Of a DNA stretch of 7,943 bases, positions 4,977 to 7,943 are shown in pieces; positions within the stretch are counted from its first letter, which is position 1; each line of letters starts with the position of its first letter. Below the pieces are notes generated by a model. That model was given only the letters and a program-made list of their open reading frames with translations. It was not told the DNA's origin and searched no databases. The translations under genes were made by a program, and so were the position numbers. Source of the stretch: Olsenella sp. (GTDB lineage Bacteria > Actinomycetota > Coriobacteriia > Coriobacteriales > Atopobiaceae); NCBI GenBank assembly GCA_015062715.1, contig SUUD01000088.1:1-7943 (forward strand), read 5' to 3'.

Positions 4977-6392
4977 ATGAGTCCCATGAACTTGCTCAAG
5001 GACAGGCTGCTCGCCCACGCACACCAGACCCCCGAGGAGAAGCGTCACCAGATGACGACCGAGCCCGTGCGCGGGCTCATCCTGTCGCTGGCCGCCCCGG
5101 CCATCGTGGCCAACCTCGTGACCAGCGTCTACAACCTCTCGGACACCTTCTTCGTGGGGCAGCTGGGCACGTCGGCCTCGGGCGCCGTGGGCATCGCCTT
5201 CGTCGCCATGACCGCCATCCAGGCCGTGGGCTTCTACTTTGGCCAGGGAACCGGCAACGCCATCTCGCGCTACCTCGGCGCCGAGGAGTACGACAAGGCC
5301 AGCGTCATGGCGTCGGTGGGCCTGTTCTGCTCGCTTGTCATGGGAACCCTCGTCGCCATCCTAGGCAACGTCTTCCTCGACGAGCTCTGCCACCTCATGG
5401 GCTCGACCGACACCATCCTGCCCTATGCGCGCGCCTACATGGGGACCATCCTGATAGGCGCCCCGTGGATGGCCAGCTCGCACCTGCTCAACATGCAGCT
5501 GCGCTTCGAGGGCGAGGCGCTCTTCTCGATGATTGCCCTGGTCACGGGCTCGCTGCTCAACGTGTTGCTCACGCCCGTGTTCATCTTCGTCCTTGGGCTG
5601 GGGATCCGAGGCGCCGCGCTGGCCACCATCCTGAGCCAGCTCGTGGGCTTCTGCCTGCTCGTCTTTGAGTCGCAGCGGGCCGGCATGGTGCGCATTGGCC
5701 CCAGGTGGCTGCGGGGCTGCGAGGGCCTGCGGCCGGGCCCGGCCCTCCTGCGCGAGATCAATAACGGCGGCTTCCCGTCGTTCGTGCGCCAGGTCATGTT
5801 CAGCGTTGCGACCGCCCTGCTCAACAACGCCGCGCGCCCCTTTGGCGACGCGGCCATCGCGGCCATGACGGTGGTCCAGCGCATCTCGGGCATCGGCAAC
5901 TTCGTGCAGATTGGCATTGGCCAGGGCTTCCAGCCCCTCGTGGGATACAACCTGGGGGCCCGGCGCTACGACCGCATCCGCGAGGGCTACTTCTTCACCA
6001 TCCGCACCGTCTTCGTGGCGGTCATGGCGATCGGCGTCCTCACCTGCGCGTTCGCCCCGCAGCTCATTGGGTTCTTCCGCGACGACCCCGAGGTCGTGGC
6101 CATCGCCACGCCCACGCTGCGCCTGGTGAGCTTCACCATCCCCATCACGGGCGTGGCCATGATCACCAACTTCCTGCTGCAGACCTCGGGCCGCATGTGG
6201 CGCGCCACCATCCTGGGCGCCTGCCGGCTGGGACTGGTGCTGGGGCCGGTCGTGGTGGTGCTCTCGAGCCTCCTTGGCCTGCTCGGCGTCCAGCTGGCCC
6301 AGCCAGTGACCGACGTCATAACCGGCCTGGTGACCATCCCCATGGCAGCCTCGGTCCTGCATGAGCTGCGCGACGAGGAGCTGTCCGGCTGA
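4977..6392 (+). CDS. MATE-family multidrug/cation exporter
   Basis: A 471-residue polytopic membrane protein, of normal length for MATE transporters (about 440-480), with around 12 hydrophobic segments in two homologous halves. Family motifs are clear: VYNLSDTFFVGQLGTSASGAVG (51-72 region) with the helix-1/2 Asp, GQGTGNAISRYLGA (89-102) in half one, and the matching GIGQGFQPLVGYNLGARR (313-330) in half two. This pattern resembles the MepA/DinF-like bacterial branch. Such pumps export cationic drugs or metabolites in exchange for Na+ or H+; the substrate is unknown. The start at 4977 has GAAAGG 6 nt upstream; an ATG three codons later is the alternative, and earlier in-frame ATGs overlap the divergent gene. 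The last two codons and the stop fall inside the arm of the hairpin at 6387-6435. Confidence 0.93.
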   Translation: MSPMNLLKDRLLAHAHQTPEEKRHQMTTEPVRGLILSLAAPAIVANLVTSVYNLSDTFFVGQLGTSASGAVGIAFVAMTAIQAVGFYFGQGTGNAISRYLGAEEYDKASVMASVGLFCSLVMGTLVAILGNVFLDELCHLMGSTDTILPYARAYMGTILIGAPWMASSHLLNMQLRFEGEALFSMIALVTGSLLNVLLTPVFIFVLGLGIRGAALATILSQLVGFCLLVFESQRAGMVRIGPRWLRGCEGLRPGPALLREINNGGFPSFVRQVMFSVATALLNNAARPFGDAAIAAMTVVQRISGIGNFVQIGIGQGFQPLVGYNLGARRYDRIREGYFFTIRTVFVAVMAIGVLTCAFAPQLIGFFRDDPEVVAIATPTLRLVSFTIPITGVAMITNFLLQTSGRMWRATILGACRLGLVLGPVVVVLSSLLGLLGVQLAQPVTDVITGLVTIPMAASVLHELRDEELSG

Positions 6393-6435
6393 TTTCGACA
6401 CAAAGGGGGTACCCCCCTTTGTGTCGAAATCAGCC
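6387..6435. terminator. Long near-perfect palindrome at a convergent gene junction, probable bidirectional terminator
   Basis: The arm 6387-6404 (GGCTGATTTCGACACAAA) pairs without mismatch to 6418-6435, giving 18 bp. Inside it, a G5 run (6405-6409), TA and a C6 run (6412-6417) extend the stem by about 5 GC pairs, with one unpaired C. It sits between two convergent genes, starting in the last MATE codons and ending 2 nt before the stop of the minus-strand gene, which is where a shared terminator is expected. On both strands the C-run is followed by TTTGTGT, only partly a U-tract, so it is not a textbook intrinsic terminator. A palindromic repeat element is the alternative. Confidence 0.6.
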
Positions 6436-6437
6436 AC

Positions 6438-7343
6438 CTACCTAAGCCGCGGGCGCCCCATGGGCAGCCCCCGCATGGGCAGCGAGATGTTGACCCCCAG
6501 GATGAGGTTGACCAGCCACAGGAAGAACAGCAGGACCAGTATGGGGATGACGCAAGACGTGACGATCATCACCGCCAGCGCCTCGATGAAGTTGTTGAGC
6601 GAGGTCTTGGCCTGCTCCGCAAGCTTGAGCGCCTCCTCGGGCAGCTGCGTGACCGAGGTGACGGCGTTGCTGAGGCTGTCGATCCAGCTGCTCGACTCCT
6701 CCTCGGTGGCATGCTTCTGGATCTCCTCGGACGTCTGCTCGGCTGTGGCCAGGGTCTGCTGGATGGAGGCCTCGTAGGTCTGCTCGATCTTTGTCGAGAC
6801 CCACACGCTCGCCGGCACTACCAGCGCTGCGGCAAGCCCCAGCAGGACCAGCTTGAGGCCGATGCGGCCAAGGCCGTCGATACCGTGCACGCGGTCCCAC
6901 AGCACGAGCGTTAGGGCACCCATCACGCACCCCGCGGGCACCAGGAACCTGAAGGCGACCAGCCCCAGGATGGTGAGCAGGTACTTCTCGAGGTAGATGG
7001 CCGCAATGACGATCAGGAAGTCAGAGCTCAGGTCGACGAGCTTCTCCGCGATGGGGGTGCCCAGGTCGCCCGGCAGGATCGAGATGGCGGCAGAGGAGCC
7101 CGTGGAGCCAGCCACCAGGCCCATGACCGTCTCCTTCTTTGAGTCGAGCGCGGCCAGGGTGCCCTGGTAGGCCTCGGGGGTCGAGTACTTGGCCCCCAGC
7201 ACGAAGAACGACACGAGGGCGATCGCGACGAGCACCGCGGCGGCAACGTAGCGCGGCACGGCCGGCGTCTCGGGCATGGGGTCGCCGACATTGTCGGCAG
7301 CCTGCCTGATGCCCCTGCTCGTGCGCGTGATCTCTTCGGACAT
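6438..7343 (-). CDS. Unrecognised multi-spanning membrane protein
   Basis: I do not recognise this 301-residue protein. After a polar N-terminus it has a membrane helix at about 31-51, a loop containing AGSTGSSAAISILPGDLGTP (78-97), and a long hydrophobic stretch at 108-149 that is probably two helices around LEKYLLT. A further helix lies at 161-182. A polar Glu/Gln/Ser/Thr-rich helical region follows at 185-252, with coiled-coil character (IEQTYEASIQQTLATAEQTS), and then a final hydrophobic region at 255-284. The tail is basic (MRGLPMGRPRLR). No enzyme motif is evident. The start at 7343 is firm because GGGAGGA (7349-7355) precedes it; longer in-frame starts give composition typical of non-coding frame. 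It lies 82 nt after the unrecognised gene at 7426 and may be co-transcribed with it. It is convergent with the MATE gene across the 6387-6435 hairpin. Confidence 0.8.
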   Translation of the reverse strand: MSEEITRTSRGIRQAADNVGDPMPETPAVPRYVAAAVLVAIALVSFFVLGAKYSTPEAYQGTLAALDSKKETVMGLVAGSTGSSAAISILPGDLGTPIAEKLVDLSSDFLIVIAAIYLEKYLLTILGLVAFRFLVPAGCVMGALTLVLWDRVHGIDGLGRIGLKLVLLGLAAALVVPASVWVSTKIEQTYEASIQQTLATAEQTSEEIQKHATEEESSSWIDSLSNAVTSVTQLPEEALKLAEQAKTSLNNFIEALAVMIVTSCVIPILVLLFFLWLVNLILGVNISLPMRGLPMGRPRLR

Positions 7344-7425
7344 GGCCTTCCTCCCTTGGGCCGGCGATACCATCTGGTGGGAGTCTTCCCCTTTTTGCGC
7401 GCGGGCAACACCGGGAGAGGAGCGC

Positions 7426-7943
7426 CTAGCCCAGCTCTTCCCCAAACTGCCACTCGCGCGAGCGCGAGACCGTGCCGTCGACGTCATCGGGCTCGCAGCC
7501 CCAGTCGTCACGCACGGTGTCCCCGGGCCACAGGTACGCGCTGGGCATGATGCCCAGGGCAACCTCCACCTGGCAGCCCTCCAGCACGGAGAGGTCCTGG
7601 CGGGCCGCCTGGCACAGCTCGGGATATGAGACCCCCGCGCCCGAGGCGTCGACGATTCCCTCCGGCTCGACCACGTAGATGCTCACGTGAAGGCTCGTCC
7701 TGCGGCCCTCGTCTATGTCGAGGCGCGCCCATGCCGCGTCAAGGATCGAGACCGCGCACGCGCAGAAGCCCTCGGGGTCCTCGGGAACCACCCCGCGCGG
7801 GAGCACCACCCAAGCATTAGTCTCGTCGTCGCCATTCTCCGTGTCGGCGGGTTCCAGGCAGGTCGCTGCGATGACCTCGCCGGCGTCGCAGCCCACGATG
7901 GCGGCGACGTCCTGAGCAAGCCCCTCGTCGAGCGCCGCGGCCG
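7426..7943 (-). CDS. Unrecognised acidic protein, N-terminus outside the window
   Basis: The frame is open from the window edge to a TAG at 7428-7426, giving 171 residues. It is acidic, has no membrane segment, and carries several Cys (GCDAG, ATCLEP, FCACAVS, ELCQAA, EGCQVE, WGCEPDD), with a Trp-rich end (YLWPGDTVRDDWGC, REWQFGEELG). The Cys are not spaced as a zinc or iron-sulfur motif. An internal GTG at 7896 is possible, but its nearest purine-rich site is too far away and the reading continues upstream with normal coding character, so the true start is probably outside. No function can be proposed. It is upstream of, and co-directional with, the membrane protein gene at 6438-7343. Confidence 0.65.
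   Translation of the reverse strand, partial: AAALDEGLAQDVAAIVGCDAGEVIAATCLEPADTENGDDETNAWVVLPRGVVPEDPEGFCACAVSILDAAWARLDIDEGRRTSLHVSIYVVEPEGIVDASGAGVSYPELCQAARQDLSVLEGCQVEVALGIMPSAYLWPGDTVRDDWGCEPDDVDGTVSRSREWQFGEELG

Noticed and set aside
4904..4999. N-terminal extension of the NimA-like gene to an ATG at 4999.
   Set aside because: The added residues are unlike the family and overlap the MATE start; the ATG at 4903 has a good ribosome-binding site and the typical N-terminus.
5361..6437. A 358-codon minus-strand open frame opposite the MATE gene.
   Set aside because: Its composition (His/Asp/Ala/Glu repeats) is that of an antisense shadow, while the plus strand encodes a convincing MATE protein.
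7344..7425. A promoter for the 6438-7343 gene in its 82-nt upstream gap (TTGCCC with a GACTCC at 17-nt spacing).
   Set aside because: The -10 match is poor and no better pair is visible; co-transcription with the upstream gene is as likely.

Overview
This is a GC-rich window, roughly two thirds G+C by eye. It is densely coded, with short intergenic gaps and purine-rich Shine-Dalgarno sites. It holds eight protein genes and no rRNA, tRNA, CRISPR array or transposase that I can see. Three things suggest an anaerobic, host-associated high-GC Gram-positive such as a Coriobacteriia (Olsenella/Atopobium-like): the base composition, a NimA-like flavoprotein of the MRR-KQQLS type, and a membrane-anchored XRE/DUF4097 protein. 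That is a guess from style, not a proven assignment.

Layout. (1) 1-388, minus: the N-terminal third of a malate/L-lactate/ureidoglycolate-type (Ldh_2) NAD(P)-dependent dehydrogenase, cut by the window edge. (2) 389-674: a shared divergent control region. It holds a 15-nt palindrome and a CsoR-operator-like G-tract palindrome on the dehydrogenase side, and an inverted repeat overlapping a candidate promoter on the regulator side. (3) 675-1877, plus: an XRE helix-turn-helix protein with an acidic Pro/Glu linker, one membrane helix and an extracytoplasmic DUF4097-like beta domain. (4) 4903 down to 1925, minus: four co-directional genes, probably one operon. In transcription order they are a NimA/PNPOx-like flavin protein, a xylose-isomerase-like TIM-barrel sugar epimerase/isomerase, an unrecognised protein with two C-terminal membrane helices, and a KpsF/GutQ-like SIS sugar-phosphate isomerase without CBS domains. 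(5) 4977-6392, plus: a MATE-family multidrug exporter, divergent from the flavin gene across a 73-bp gap. (6) 6387-6435: a long near-perfect hairpin at a convergent gene junction. (7) 7343-6438, minus: an unrecognised multi-helix membrane protein. (8) 7943-7426, minus: an unrecognised acidic protein whose start lies outside the window.

How the genes may work together. The TIM-barrel and SIS enzymes belong to families that act on small sugars and sugar phosphates, so the four-gene run may handle a sugar not identifiable here; the membrane protein between them is the least explained part. The flavin protein and MATE pump share one small divergent promoter region and could be a reduce-and-export detoxification pair. 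The XRE/DUF4097 protein has the architecture of a one-component transmembrane sensor and may regulate itself and the divergent dehydrogenase. No gene set here is clearly a defence or mobile system. The most unusual items are the sensor architecture, the two unrecognised membrane proteins and the 49-nt palindrome.
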